A stretch of 64,000 bases of DNA from assembly GCA_002363615.1 (NCBI GenBank), contig DEWK01000014.1, positions 1 through 64,000 on the forward strand. The letters are read 5' to 3'. Shown in pieces: positions 7,895-16,255 of this stretch (position 1 is the first letter of the stretch; each line of letters starts with the position of its first letter). Origin of the DNA: Lachnospira sp. UBA3212 (GTDB lineage: Bacteria; Bacillota; Clostridia; Lachnospirales; Lachnospiraceae). A program made the position numbers and the translations under genes. Below the pieces are notes generated by a model. That model ran no database searches, was not told where the DNA came from, and worked only from the letters and a program-made list of their open reading frames with translations.

Positions 7895-8917
7895 TTATCG
7901 TTCCCCTAATTTCAGGTTTGGAACTGCATTTAAATCCCAACCGCTTCTTACTCCGGCCATGTATTCAAAGTAACCTGCTGCACCAATCATGGCAGCATTA
8001 TCGGTGCAAAGGATTGGTTCTGGACGATAGAACTTAACGCCCAGTTTTTCGCATTCCTCTTCAAATGCCTTGCGGATGGCTGAATTAGAAGCTACTCCTC
8101 CGGCAATGGCAAAATCCTTAAAGCCAAATTCTTTTATGGCATGAACCCCTCTGGAAAGCAAAACATCTACTACTGCCTGTTGGAAAGATGCAGCCACATC
8201 TTCCTGAACGATTGGCAGTTGCTTCATTTCACACATATTCAAATAATTTAAAACCGCAGACTTTAAGCCGCTAAAAGAAAAGTCATAGGGATTATCTGCC
8301 ACAGAAGATCTTGGAAATTCAATGGCACATGGATTTCCCTTTTTAGAAACCTGGTCAATCTTAGGTCCCCCAGGATATCCTAACCCAATGGCACGAGCCA
8401 CCTTATCAAAGGCCTCTCCGGCTGCATCGTCTCTGGTGCGTCCAAGGACCTCATACTTGCCATAATCCATGACTCGAACCAGGTGAGTGTGACCTCCGGA
8501 TACCACCAGACAACCAAACGGAGGTTTTAAATCAGGATTGGTAATATAATTTGCAGAGATGTGACCTTCAATGTGATGAACCCCGATCAGTGGCTTTTTT
8601 GCTGCAAATGCCAGGGCCTTTGCGTGGGCCACTCCTACTAAAAGGGCACCTACCAGACCTGGTCCATAGGTGACGGCAATCCCATCCACCTCATCTAAGG
8701 TAAGGTTCGCCTGCTTCAAGGCCTCCGTTACCACCTGATCAATTTTTTCGATGTGTTTTCTTGATGCAATTTCAGGAACAACTCCACCATATAGGGTATG
8801 AATGGCAATCTGAGAAGAAATGACATTCGATAAAACCCTACGGCCATTTACCACTACTGCGGCGGCGGTCTCATCACACGAAGATTCAATTGCTAAAATC
8901 TTAATTTCCTTTTCCAT
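7895..8917 (-). CDS. tsaD: tRNA threonylcarbamoyladenosine transferase TsaD
   Basis: The 340-residue ASKHA-fold protein transfers the threonylcarbamoyl group to A37 of ANN-decoding tRNAs, working with TsaB and TsaE. It opens ILAIESSCDETAAAVV, has the metal-binding histidines H115 and H119 in GVHHIEGHI, the glycine-rich CLVVSGGHTHLVR block and a late ATDN-like site (ILCTDNAAMIG). Length and order are normal. It lies two bases after rnz in an operon that also carries tsaE and tsaB, so the t6A factors are encoded together. TsaC is not in the window. Confidence 0.95.
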   Translation of the reverse strand: MEKEIKILAIESSCDETAAAVVVNGRRVLSNVISSQIAIHTLYGGVVPEIASRKHIEKIDQVVTEALKQANLTLDEVDGIAVTYGPGLVGALLVGVAHAKALAFAAKKPLIGVHHIEGHISANYITNPDLKPPFGCLVVSGGHTHLVRVMDYGKYEVLGRTRDDAAGEAFDKVARAIGLGYPGGPKIDQVSKKGNPCAIEFPRSSVADNPYDFSFSGLKSAVLNYLNMCEMKQLPIVQEDVAASFQQAVVDVLLSRGVHAIKEFGFKDFAIAGGVASNSAIRKAFEEECEKLGVKFYRPEPILCTDNAAMIGAAGYFEYMAGVRSGWDLNAVPNLKLGER

Positions 8918-8919
8918 TC

Positions 8920-9852
8920 CTATTCATCTCTTTCCTTGTCTTCTTCATCATCAAATAGCAAATCAATGCTGGTACCATCCTTTACCACATAGGCACGAGG
9001 GAAAATTTTCTGAGCCTCCTTCTGGTACTGCTCCGGCCGAAAGAGGGAAGGGGAAAAATGAGTAAACCACAGTTGCTTCGGATTTGCCTGAGCCGCAATC
9101 GTAGCAGCTTCATACATATTCATATGCATCTTATCCTTGGCACGTTTGATCATCTCCCAATCCCCATACATGCCCTCGCAAATAAAAAGGTCTGCATCCT
9201 TAGCATGAGTTGCAATGGCAGGCACCGGTCTGGTATCGGTACAATAGGTCACCTTCAGCCCCCTTCTAGGCTCTCCCATTACCAAATCCGGAGTATAAGT
9301 CACTCCATCAACCACCACGGTTTCTCCCCTTTGGAGGCGCCCCCAGTTTTCTCTTGGAATTGGTAATTTTTGTGCTGCTTCCAGGTTAAACTTTCCTTCA
9401 CGTTTTACCTCAATGCTATAGGAATAGCACACCACACTGTGTTTTACACGAAAAGCGGTTAAGGTATATCCATAAAGTTCAAAACTTTCTTCCTTTTCAC
9501 TTAATTCAATGAATTTTAATTCAAATGGTAATTCCGGTGCAATCACGCAAAGACTGGTGATGACACGTTTTACACCCTTTGGACCAATAATGGTAACCGG
9601 TTCCTTCCTGTCAGAATTTCCCATACTAAGCAAAAGTCCACCGATTCCGGAAACATGGTCTCCGTGGGTATGGGTAATGCAGATTACATCAATTGGTTTT
9701 GGACTCCAGCCCTTTTCCCTCATGGCAACCTGTGTTCCCTCTCCGCAATCAATCAGGCAGGTACTTCCGTTATAACGCACCATTAATGCTGTTAAAAATC
9801 TTTTGGGAATTGGCATCATTCCGCCAGTCCCAAGCAAACAAACATCTAACAT
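8920..9852 (-). CDS. rnz: Ribonuclease Z-like metallo-beta-lactamase fold nuclease
   Basis: The 310-residue protein carries the zinc motif THTHGDH (H61, H63, D65, H66) where RNase Z usually has THLHGDH, an LIDCGEGTQVAM block typical of RNase Z, and later ligand histidines in FRVKHSV, TDTRP and LWFTHFSP. RNase Z cuts the 3' trailer of tRNA precursors. Its start overlaps the end of rimI by seven bases and it is two bases from tsaD, which puts it in the middle of the t6A operon and supports a tRNA role. The Thr at the second motif position is a mild deviation. Confidence 0.85.
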   Translation of the reverse strand: MLDVCLLGTGGMMPIPKRFLTALMVRYNGSTCLIDCGEGTQVAMREKGWSPKPIDVICITHTHGDHVSGIGGLLLSMGNSDRKEPVTIIGPKGVKRVITSLCVIAPELPFELKFIELSEKEESFELYGYTLTAFRVKHSVVCYSYSIEVKREGKFNLEAAQKLPIPRENWGRLQRGETVVVDGVTYTPDLVMGEPRRGLKVTYCTDTRPVPAIATHAKDADLFICEGMYGDWEMIKRAKDKMHMNMYEAATIAAQANPKQLWFTHFSPSLFRPEQYQKEAQKIFPRAYVVKDGTSIDLLFDDEEDKERDE

Positions 9853-10307
9853 TCTTTCTCCACTCTAGTTTTATATCGCATTAGGATTCCATCTTCCATG
9901 GGATCCTGGTAAAAATTCTTTCGACTAGCTAATTGGCAAAAGCCCAACTTCTCATAAAAGGCTCTGGCCTTTCGGTTACTTTCTCTTACTTCTAAAAAGA
10001 CCTCAGCCAGGCCCCTTCTTTGACACTCGAAAAAGAGAGCCTTAAAAAGAGCTGTCCCCACACCCCTTCTTTGATGCTCCAAAAGCACACCTGTGGTAGT
10101 AACAGAAGCATCAAAGGGTGTTATGGCTGCCCCAAGATAACCCAAGACCTTTTCCTCCTGTTTGGCTACCAAAAAGAAGTATTCCTCCTTAGGCAAAAGA
10201 TCATAGAAATCCTGTTCCTTCCAGGGAATGGAAAAAAAGGATTTTTCAATTTGAAAAACCTGGGGAACGTCTTCTCTTGTCATCGGCACAATCCTAACTT
10301 CACACAT
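9846..10307 (-). CDS. rimI: Ribosomal protein S18 N-acetyltransferase-like GNAT protein
   Basis: The 153-residue GNAT-fold acetyltransferase has VRIVPMTREDVPQVFQIEKS at the N-terminus, the acetyl-CoA loop LLEHQRRGVGTALFKAL and the late LEVRESNRKARAFYEKLGF block typical of RimI. I place the start at ATG 10307, two bases after the tsaB stop, instead of a GTG at 10337 that would overlap tsaB by 29 bases; the family usually begins at this point. In many Firmicutes rimI lies between tsaB and tsaD as here. The true acetylation target may differ from S18. Confidence 0.88.
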   Translation of the reverse strand: MCEVRIVPMTREDVPQVFQIEKSFFSIPWKEQDFYDLLPKEEYFFLVAKQEEKVLGYLGAAITPFDASVTTTGVLLEHQRRGVGTALFKALFFECQRRGLAEVFLEVRESNRKARAFYEKLGFCQLASRKNFYQDPMEDGILMRYKTRVEKEC

Positions 10308-10308
10308 A

Positions 10309-11034
10309 CTAGACCTTGGCTTTCTCTGCTCGTTCACGTTCTGCCTGAGAAACCCTTAGGTATTCCGGTTGATAATCCATTCCATCTAAGTACTTTCCCT
10401 CCCTGTAAAGCCTTGCTGCACAAACTCCAAGAGATGCAGCTCTTTGACGGCTTAAGTGAGCCGGAGCATACGACCAGGAAACCCCCTGCTCCTTCATAAA
10501 GTCTTTGATTTCCTGATCATAGGCTGCCACTCCGTCCCCTAAAAGAATTAATCCGGTATCATTTTCTTTGGCAAGGCTTACTCCTTTTTCTAAAATATCA
10601 AAAAGGCCGGTGGCACACTGACAAACCAAGGTCTCTACTTCTTCTCCCTTCGCCTGATAAATTCCTGTATATACTTGGTTTCTTCTGGCATCCATCATTG
10701 GAAGGATTAAGTCCTCGGTATGATAAAAATTATAAGCCATAGAATCCACCGTTGCCACCGGAACAATCGGCTTCTTTAAGGCAAGGGCAAGACCCTTGGC
10801 AGTAGCCGAACCAATTCTCAGACCAGTAAAAGAACCCGGCCCCTTGGTAACCGCAATGGCATCTAAACTTCCTAAATCTAAATCAATCATAGATGATAAG
10901 GCATCAATCATAGGCAGCAGAGTCTGTGAATGTGTCTTTTTATAATTCGTGGTATATTCTCCGATTAATGTATTATCCTCAAGCACTGCAACACTTGCTA
11001 CCAGTGAAGAGGCATCAATTGCTAAAAGCTTCAT
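10309..11034 (-). CDS. tsaB: tRNA threonylcarbamoyladenosine complex protein TsaB
   Basis: The 241-residue protein opens MKLLAIDASSLVASVAVLED and has the TKGPGSFTGLRIGSATAKGL block characteristic of TsaB, the inactive TsaD paralogue that forms the heterodimer with TsaD in t6A synthesis. It is followed directly by rimI and preceded by tsaE with a 12-base gap. The C-terminus (LGVCAARLYREGK) is also typical. Confidence 0.93.
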   Translation of the reverse strand: MKLLAIDASSLVASVAVLEDNTLIGEYTTNYKKTHSQTLLPMIDALSSMIDLDLGSLDAIAVTKGPGSFTGLRIGSATAKGLALALKKPIVPVATVDSMAYNFYHTEDLILPMMDARRNQVYTGIYQAKGEEVETLVCQCATGLFDILEKGVSLAKENDTGLILLGDGVAAYDQEIKDFMKEQGVSWSYAPAHLSRQRAASLGVCAARLYREGKYLDGMDYQPEYLRVSQAERERAEKAKV

Positions 11035-11046
11035 ATTTTCTCTTTT

Positions 11047-11478
11047 CTATAGATCCTTCCGTGTAATCTTTCGATAATCCAATCCCTCTTCTAAGTTCTT
11101 TTGAATCTCAATGAGAATCCGGTGTTTCGGAAGAAGGTCTGGAATCATGGATGGCCACTCGATTAAGCAAACCCCATCTCCATAAAAATAATCCTCGTAA
11201 CCAATCTCATCCATTTCACTTTCATCCCCTATTCGATAACAATCAAAATGATAAAGAGGAAGTCTTCCTTCATCATAGACACATACAATGGTAAAGGTGG
11301 GACTATTGATTGGCTCATGGATTTCAAGGCCTTCTGCAAAACCCTGGGCAAATACCGTCTTTCCTACTCCCAAATCCCCTTCTAGGCAAATAACACTACC
11401 AGGCTCAATACTCGCTCCTAATTTCTTTGCATAGACTCTTGTTTCTTCAGGAGAATATGTAATATGCTCTTCTTTCAT
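11047..11478 (-). CDS. tsaE: t6A complex ATPase TsaE
   Basis: The 143-residue P-loop protein has Walker A EGDLGVGKTVFAQGF, then INSPTFTIVCVYDEG and YHFDCYRI, which are diagnostic of TsaE, the ATPase that drives the TsaBD cycle. I choose ATG 11478 because AAAGGA lies six bases before it; the ATG two codons earlier overlaps that ribosome binding site. It lies 13 bases after the YcxB-like gene. Confidence 0.93.
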   Translation of the reverse strand: MKEEHITYSPEETRVYAKKLGASIEPGSVICLEGDLGVGKTVFAQGFAEGLEIHEPINSPTFTIVCVYDEGRLPLYHFDCYRIGDESEMDEIGYEDYFYGDGVCLIEWPSMIPDLLPKHRILIEIQKNLEEGLDYRKITRKDL

Positions 11479-11497
11479 AGGCATCCTTTCTTCCTAC

Positions 11498-11995
11498 TTA
11501 CCTAACCTTAATAAAATCCGCGTGAACTTCCTTTAACATAAGTTCACGAAAAGTCTCTTTATCTTCAATTCCACGCTTTGGAATAATTCTTGCATCCTTC
11601 TTTCCAAGATATAGGTAAACATTGTGCTTGTCGCTATCTACCTTAATAATCTCAGAATAATCATGTCTTGCCATTTCTTTGCCATCGCTGATGCTGTAAC
11701 CCCCCTCATAAAAATGAAAGGTTAGTTCCTGTCCTAAGGCCGGATCCCTGGTAAGCATATCCTTGGCTTCAAACCAAAGTAATATAGGCTCAAAGACAGT
11801 AAAGAAGAGGCCGGCCACGATAAGCAAAACAATCCAGGTAGACGTTAAATGCTGGTATCGAATCGCCACGGTAAACAGGGCCATTACAGAAATGAGAACC
11901 CCAAAAAATCCCTTATAAGATCCATAAAGATGATGCATCCTATATTGATAAAGATCTTTTACATTTAACAGGGTCTTTACCTTTGTCTCTTTCAT
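11498..11995 (-). CDS. YcxB-like membrane protein
   Basis: The 165-residue protein has two adjacent hydrophobic helices (near 28-75) and a C-terminal soluble domain with YSEIIKVDSDKHNVYLYLGK and ARIIPKRGI, the pattern of YcxB-like C-terminal domains (PF14317). Function of this family is unknown. The start has a GGAGG site five bases upstream and a good promoter. It is the first gene of the transcript that continues into tsaE, tsaB, rimI, rnz and tsaD. Confidence 0.75.
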   Translation of the reverse strand: MKETKVKTLLNVKDLYQYRMHHLYGSYKGFFGVLISVMALFTVAIRYQHLTSTWIVLLIVAGLFFTVFEPILLWFEAKDMLTRDPALGQELTFHFYEGGYSISDGKEMARHDYSEIIKVDSDKHNVYLYLGKKDARIIPKRGIEDKETFRELMLKEVHADFIKVR

Positions 11996-12033
11996 GGTCT
12001 ACCTCCAATCCAAAAAAATCCCGTAGCCATGTC

Positions 12034-12062
12034 ATTGTACTATAAAAATCTTAATTTTACAA
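12034..12062 (-). promoter_or_regulatory. Promoter of the ycxB-like/tsa/rnz operon
   Basis: TTGTAA (12057-12062) and TACAAT (12034-12039) on the minus strand with a 17-base spacer, 38 bases upstream of the first start codon. Confidence 0.65.
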
Positions 12063-12064
12063 TG

Positions 12065-12092
12065 AAAAAAGGTCCCGGTAAAAACCGAGACC
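12065..12092 (-). terminator. Terminator of the SleB-like hydrolase gene
   Basis: Nine-pair stem (12071-12079 with 12084-12092, one wobble pair) followed by six T on the minus strand at 12065-12070, 15 bases past the stop codon. Confidence 0.8.
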
Positions 12093-12106
12093 CTAAGAAA
12101 TCTTTT

Positions 12107-12895
12107 TTATGCAGCAATTTTATTGGTATAACAGAAATAATGAACACCAATCTTTACGTAAGTTCCACTTCCCTGTCTAAACTGAGCCTGGAAGACAACA
12201 TTTGCAGGGAGAACAGAGCCGTTCTCTAATAAGAATCTGGCATTGTCATAACAACGCTTTGGAATCTTGCCTCTAAATGCAGAACCATGTACACATGCGT
12301 ACTGACCTTTCTGGTATACCACATCATAAATAGTATCCGGATAAAGATCACACTTTACTCTGTTTAATACAACAGAACCAACCGCTAACTGCTCCGCATC
12401 TGAGCACCAGCTACAACCTGCCTCGCCGTAAATAACACGAGCCAATAAATCAAGATCTTCCTCACTATAGTACATTAACTGTACTCCGGTAGTTCCAGTT
12501 GTTCTTACTAAGGCATTGGCACGAGCGGTATTTGATCCAGCCTTTGTGACTCTAATCTTACATACTGCTGTCTTGCCATTGGCCTTAGCCTTAAGGTAAC
12601 ATACACCGCTTCTCTTTGCGGTAATTCTTACCGTTCTGCTTTTCTCATTCGAAAGAGTAGCAACCTTTGTGCTTTTATCCTTATACTTCTTTGCAGACAG
12701 TGTGAAGCTAGCCTTGCGGGTTCCAGTTGCACGAACAGTCTTCTTTTCAGCAACCTTTAAGGAAATTGCTTTTCCATGATTTACCTCTAATGTCTTTGCA
12801 CTTGCTTCTTTTCCTGTGGTTGCTAAGGAAAAACTAATTGCAGCAACAATTACCGTAAGAATCATTACGAGCTTTCTTAAAGTTACAGTTTTCAT
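12107..12895 (-). CDS. Secreted cell wall hydrolase, SleB / Hydrolase_2 family
   Basis: The 262-residue protein starts at ATG 12895 (GGGAG six bases upstream; an upstream TTG has no good site). A Sec signal peptide covers about the first 33 residues and ends KEASA. The middle is a basic, Thr/Ser-rich beta domain resembling a bacterial Ig-like or SH3-like wall-binding region. The C-terminal 120 residues form a Hydrolase_2 domain (PF07486): DLDLLARVIYGEAGCS with the predicted catalytic Glu, then AVGSVVLNRVKCDLYP and a VYQKGQYACV block. SleB-type enzymes are lytic transglycosylases acting on peptidoglycan. Here the domain is used in a secreted protein with no sporulation genes around, so a vegetative wall role is as likely as cortex lysis. 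Confidence 0.82.
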   Translation of the reverse strand: MKTVTLRKLVMILTVIVAAISFSLATTGKEASAKTLEVNHGKAISLKVAEKKTVRATGTRKASFTLSAKKYKDKSTKVATLSNEKSRTVRITAKRSGVCYLKAKANGKTAVCKIRVTKAGSNTARANALVRTTGTTGVQLMYYSEEDLDLLARVIYGEAGCSWCSDAEQLAVGSVVLNRVKCDLYPDTIYDVVYQKGQYACVHGSAFRGKIPKRCYDNARFLLENGSVLPANVVFQAQFRQGSGTYVKIGVHYFCYTNKIAA

Positions 12896-12965
12896 AAATG
12901 AATTACTCCCAATTTGTTGTGTTTTGCCCAAAGGGCATAGTTACTTCTTTTCACACACAATTGGT

Positions 12966-12994
12966 ATTTTATTACGAAATTGTTACAAATGCAA
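12966..12994 (-). promoter_or_regulatory. Promoter of the SleB-like hydrolase gene
   Basis: TTGCAT (12989-12994) and TAAAAT (12966-12971) on the minus strand, spacer 17. Between it and the gene a small inverted repeat GCCC-AAA-GGGC (12926-12936) lies in the leader. Confidence 0.55.
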
Positions 12995-13090
12995 GTAATA
13001 TTTTTAATTTTTCAGAAAATGATTTGTAAAGTATTCAATCTTCTTTTATTTTAAAGATACTTTTACATTTTTGAAAATATTAAGTTTTTT

Positions 13091-13122
13091 CAAGAAAAGT
13101 GATATTTTCATCACTTTTCTTG
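13091..13122 (-). terminator. Perfect 13-base inverted repeat at the end of the tex-distal gene
   Basis: Arms 13091-13103 and 13110-13122 (CAAGAAAAGTGAT and its complement) with a six-base loop. The stop codon at 13111 lies within the right arm, so the last codons are part of the stem. There is no T run after it on the minus strand, so termination is likely but not certain. Confidence 0.5.
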
Positions 13123-14067
13123 ACTATAAGCAAGGTCAAACTGATAATGATTGGTTAAGGTAATCTGATCGCTGACCTGGTCTTCTGTCATCACCTGAAC
13201 CAGTTTTTCTTCATAAGAAATCAGATGTTCCTCTTCATCTAATACATATTGATAAACCGCCTGTTTTAATTTGGCCGCTTCGGTGGAATGATCTTTCAAA
13301 TAATCATCCGTTAGGGTGAGGATATATATGACATTTCCATTTTCATCCTCTTGCAACTGACAGTTTTTAATGTCTGTCGCCTGAAAAGCAAAGGCAATTT
13401 CAGCGAGAGATTCTACCACTACATTCTGATAGCTAATCCCCTGACCGGACTGATCTTCCTCCCAAGAACCATCCCCGGAAAGGAAATAATACTTGCCGTT
13501 TTTCTTTCTCTTAACCCCAAAATCCGATACCATGATGTCTGAATCTGTACTGGTATAGGTAAAGGTGTATGCATCTTCCTTGCTATTGTCAAAGTCCAAA
13601 TTATTGAACAGGGTTCTCTTAGTGCTTAAATTTCCAAGTTTCCCTTCCTTTGGTACTACAAGGGTTTTTACCTCGATTTTTCCTTTGATAGCACTGGTCA
13701 AGGTATTGCTGGCCCTTTTTAAAATCGTAATATTATTGGTTAAATCAAGGCTTCCCTGATTGCTTTCCTTTTGGGCATCTCCTAACTTTATCGTCTTGCC
13801 AAAGACTTGTAAGACCTTTTGCAGACTGTAAACCTCTACTCCATTCAAGTCTTTTCCATCCTTGATTTTTTCCGTTGTCAAAGTGTAATATAAGCCCTCA
13901 TAGGTATTTATTCCTTGAGAACTGGTTTTTGTAACGAAAATCGGCCGATTTCCTCCTCGAAAACGAAGGGTATCCACAAGCCCTGCTACAATCATTAAGA
14001 TTCCTGCTAAAAAAATGATTCCAGCGGCAATCACCAGTTTCTTATGTAATAGGTAAATTCTTTTCAA
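13111..14067 (-). CDS. Unknown membrane-anchored protein
   Basis: I do not recognise this 318-residue protein. One hydrophobic helix near the N-terminus (LVIAAGIIFLAGILMIVAGL, about 11-30) follows a short basic stretch, so it is probably anchored with most of the chain outside. The rest is soluble, beta-rich and charged, without cysteine-based or catalytic motifs that I can name. It is 11 bases after tex and ends the aspartate kinase operon. An envelope role is only a guess from topology. Confidence 0.6.
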   Translation of the reverse strand: MKRIYLLHKKLVIAAGIIFLAGILMIVAGLVDTLRFRGGNRPIFVTKTSSQGINTYEGLYYTLTTEKIKDGKDLNGVEVYSLQKVLQVFGKTIKLGDAQKESNQGSLDLTNNITILKRASNTLTSAIKGKIEVKTLVVPKEGKLGNLSTKRTLFNNLDFDNSKEDAYTFTYTSTDSDIMVSDFGVKRKKNGKYYFLSGDGSWEEDQSGQGISYQNVVVESLAEIAFAFQATDIKNCQLQEDENGNVIYILTLTDDYLKDHSTEAAKLKQAVYQYVLDEEEHLISYEEKLVQVMTEDQVSDQITLTNHYQFDLAYSQEK

Positions 14068-14078
14068 ATGACTCTCCT

Positions 14079-16244
14079 TTACTGATTCTTCATGGAAAGA
14101 GAAATCTTCTTTTTCTTTTCATCTACGCCAAGAACCGTTACATCAACAATATCCCCTACTGATACCACATCTAGAGGATGTTTAATAAACTTATTGGAAA
14201 GTTCTGAAATATGTACCAATCCATCCTGGTGAACTCCAATATCTACAAAGGCTCCAAAGTCTACAATATTACGGACGGTACCCTTTAGTTTCATTCCGGG
14301 TTTTAAGTCCTTCATCTCCAATACATCACTACGTAAGATTGGCTGAGGCATATCACTACGAGGATCTCTTCCCGGCTTTTCCAATTCCTTTACAATGTCA
14401 CGAAGGGTTAATTCACCGCAATCAAATTCCTTTGCTAAGCTGGCATATCCATCTTTCGAAATCTTCTTTGCCAATTCCGGAAGTCCGGCAAAGCTTACAT
14501 CCTTTTTGGTATATCCAAATTTTTCCAACAATTCTTCTGCAACCTGATAGCTTTCCGGATGAACAGAGGTGGCATCTAATGGATTCTTTCCGTCATTGAT
14601 TCGAAGGAATCCTGCACACTGCTCATAGGCCTTAGGTCCCAACTTTGAAACCTTTAACAGTTCCCTTCTGGAATTAAACCGACCATTTTCCTCTCGATAG
14701 CGAACGATATTTTTGGCAACGGTCTTACTAATACCGGAAATATAGGTTAAAAGGCTGGCTGAAGCGGTATTTAAATCCACACCCACCTTATTTACACAGT
14801 CCTCTACCACGCCACCTAAGGCTTCCGATAATTTCTTCTGATTCATATCATGCTGGTACTGGCCTACACCAATGGACTGTGGATCAATCTTGACAAGTTC
14901 TGCAAGGGGATCCTGAAGTCTTCTGGCCATAGAGGTAGAAGAACGTTCTCCTACATTTAAATCCGGGAATTCTTCGGAAGCCAATTTACTTGCAGAATAA
15001 ACAGAGGCACCTGCCTCATTTACAATCACATATTTCACCTGACATTCTGGGATCTCTGATAAAAGTTCTACAATCACCTGTTCCGATTCTCGAGAAGCGG
15101 TTCCATTTCCTAATGCGATCAGGGTAATCTTGTATTTCTTAATCAAGGAAATGATTTCATCCTTTGCGGCACGAATCTTTCTTGGTGTGGTTGGCTCTGT
15201 AGGATAAATCACGGTAGTATCTAGGACCTTACCGGTTTCATCTACTACTGCAATCTTACAACCGGTTCGAAAGCCCGGATCCCAGCCTAAGACCACGTGA
15301 CCTGCGATTGGTGGCTGCATAAGAAGTTGCTTTAAATTCTTGCCAAATACATCAATGGCTCCATCTTCTGCCTTCTCTGTTAATTCGCTTCTGATCTCTC
15401 GCTCTACAGAAGGGGCAATGAGACGGTGGTATGCATCGGTATAGGATGCCACCAAGAAATCTCTTAATTCCTGATTCTGATTGTTTTTATTGATAATCTT
15501 CTTGTCTAAATAGCGAAGGATTTTTTCCTCCGGTGCCTGAACAGAAACCACTAGGATTTTTTCCTTTTCTCCACGGTTCATGGCAAGGGTTCGGTAACCG
15601 GTCAACTTACTAATCGGTTCCTCAAAATCATAGTACATCTCATAAACCGACTGTAACTCTGCATCCTTGGCATGGCTTTCTATACTTCCCTCTTTTTTGG
15701 TTAAATCACGGATATACTTTCTAAGGTCCGCATCATCTGAAAAGTTCTCAGCCAAAATATCCGATGCACCTGCCAAGGCTTCCTTATAATCTAAAACACC
15801 CTTTTGTTCATCTACATATCCACTTGCCTCTTGTTCCAGGCTTTTCTTTGTCATTTGCAAGAGTAACAGACTAGCCAAAGGCTCTAACCCCTTTTCCTTG
15901 GCAATAATCGCTCTCGTTCTCTTCTTTTGTTTATATGGGCGGTAAAGGTCCTCTAAGGTTACCAAGGTCATAGCCTCAGCAATCTGTCTGGTAAGCTCAT
16001 CTGTAAGCTTTCCCTGTTCATCGATACTTTTAATCACCGCCTCTTTTCTTTCCTCTAAATTGCGAAGATAAGTAAGTCTTTCACCAAGAGACCGGAGTTG
16101 CTCGTCATCCAGCCCTCCGGTCACATCCTTACGATATCTTGCAATAAATGGAATGGTTGAGCCCTCATCAATTAACTTAACTGCTGCCACAACCTGTTCG
16201 TTTCGAACCTGTAATTCCTGTGCAATAATCGCTTCAATATTCAT
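14079..16244 (-). CDS. tex: RNA-binding transcription accessory protein Tex
   Basis: The 721-residue protein has the full Tex layout: N-terminal helical region (TIPFIARYRKDVTGGLDDEQ), YqgF-like RNase H fold domain (GHVVLGWDPGFRTGCKIAVV, near 320-340), the NEAGASVYSASKLASEEFPD block, a helix-hairpin-helix (ISKTVAKNIVRYREENGRF) and a C-terminal S1 RNA-binding domain (GMKLKGTVRNIVDFGAFVDI, about 648-720). Tex is a conserved cytoplasmic nucleic-acid-binding protein linked to transcription and RNA turnover. It follows hom by 11 bases in the same operon, a placement without an evident functional link. Confidence 0.95.
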   Translation of the reverse strand: MNIEAIIAQELQVRNEQVVAAVKLIDEGSTIPFIARYRKDVTGGLDDEQLRSLGERLTYLRNLEERKEAVIKSIDEQGKLTDELTRQIAEAMTLVTLEDLYRPYKQKKRTRAIIAKEKGLEPLASLLLLQMTKKSLEQEASGYVDEQKGVLDYKEALAGASDILAENFSDDADLRKYIRDLTKKEGSIESHAKDAELQSVYEMYYDFEEPISKLTGYRTLAMNRGEKEKILVVSVQAPEEKILRYLDKKIINKNNQNQELRDFLVASYTDAYHRLIAPSVEREIRSELTEKAEDGAIDVFGKNLKQLLMQPPIAGHVVLGWDPGFRTGCKIAVVDETGKVLDTTVIYPTEPTTPRKIRAAKDEIISLIKKYKITLIALGNGTASRESEQVIVELLSEIPECQVKYVIVNEAGASVYSASKLASEEFPDLNVGERSSTSMARRLQDPLAELVKIDPQSIGVGQYQHDMNQKKLSEALGGVVEDCVNKVGVDLNTASASLLTYISGISKTVAKNIVRYREENGRFNSRRELLKVSKLGPKAYEQCAGFLRINDGKNPLDATSVHPESYQVAEELLEKFGYTKKDVSFAGLPELAKKISKDGYASLAKEFDCGELTLRDIVKELEKPGRDPRSDMPQPILRSDVLEMKDLKPGMKLKGTVRNIVDFGAFVDIGVHQDGLVHISELSNKFIKHPLDVVSVGDIVDVTVLGVDEKKKKISLSMKNQ

Positions 16245-16255
16245 TTATTCTTCTC

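Noticed and set aside
9018..9065. Plus-strand frames opposite rnz and tsaD
   Set aside because: Shadows of strongly conserved minus-strand genes.
10308..10337. GTG start for rimI that would overlap tsaB by 29 bases
   Set aside because: The ATG at 10307 directly after the tsaB stop fits family length and N-terminal motif better.
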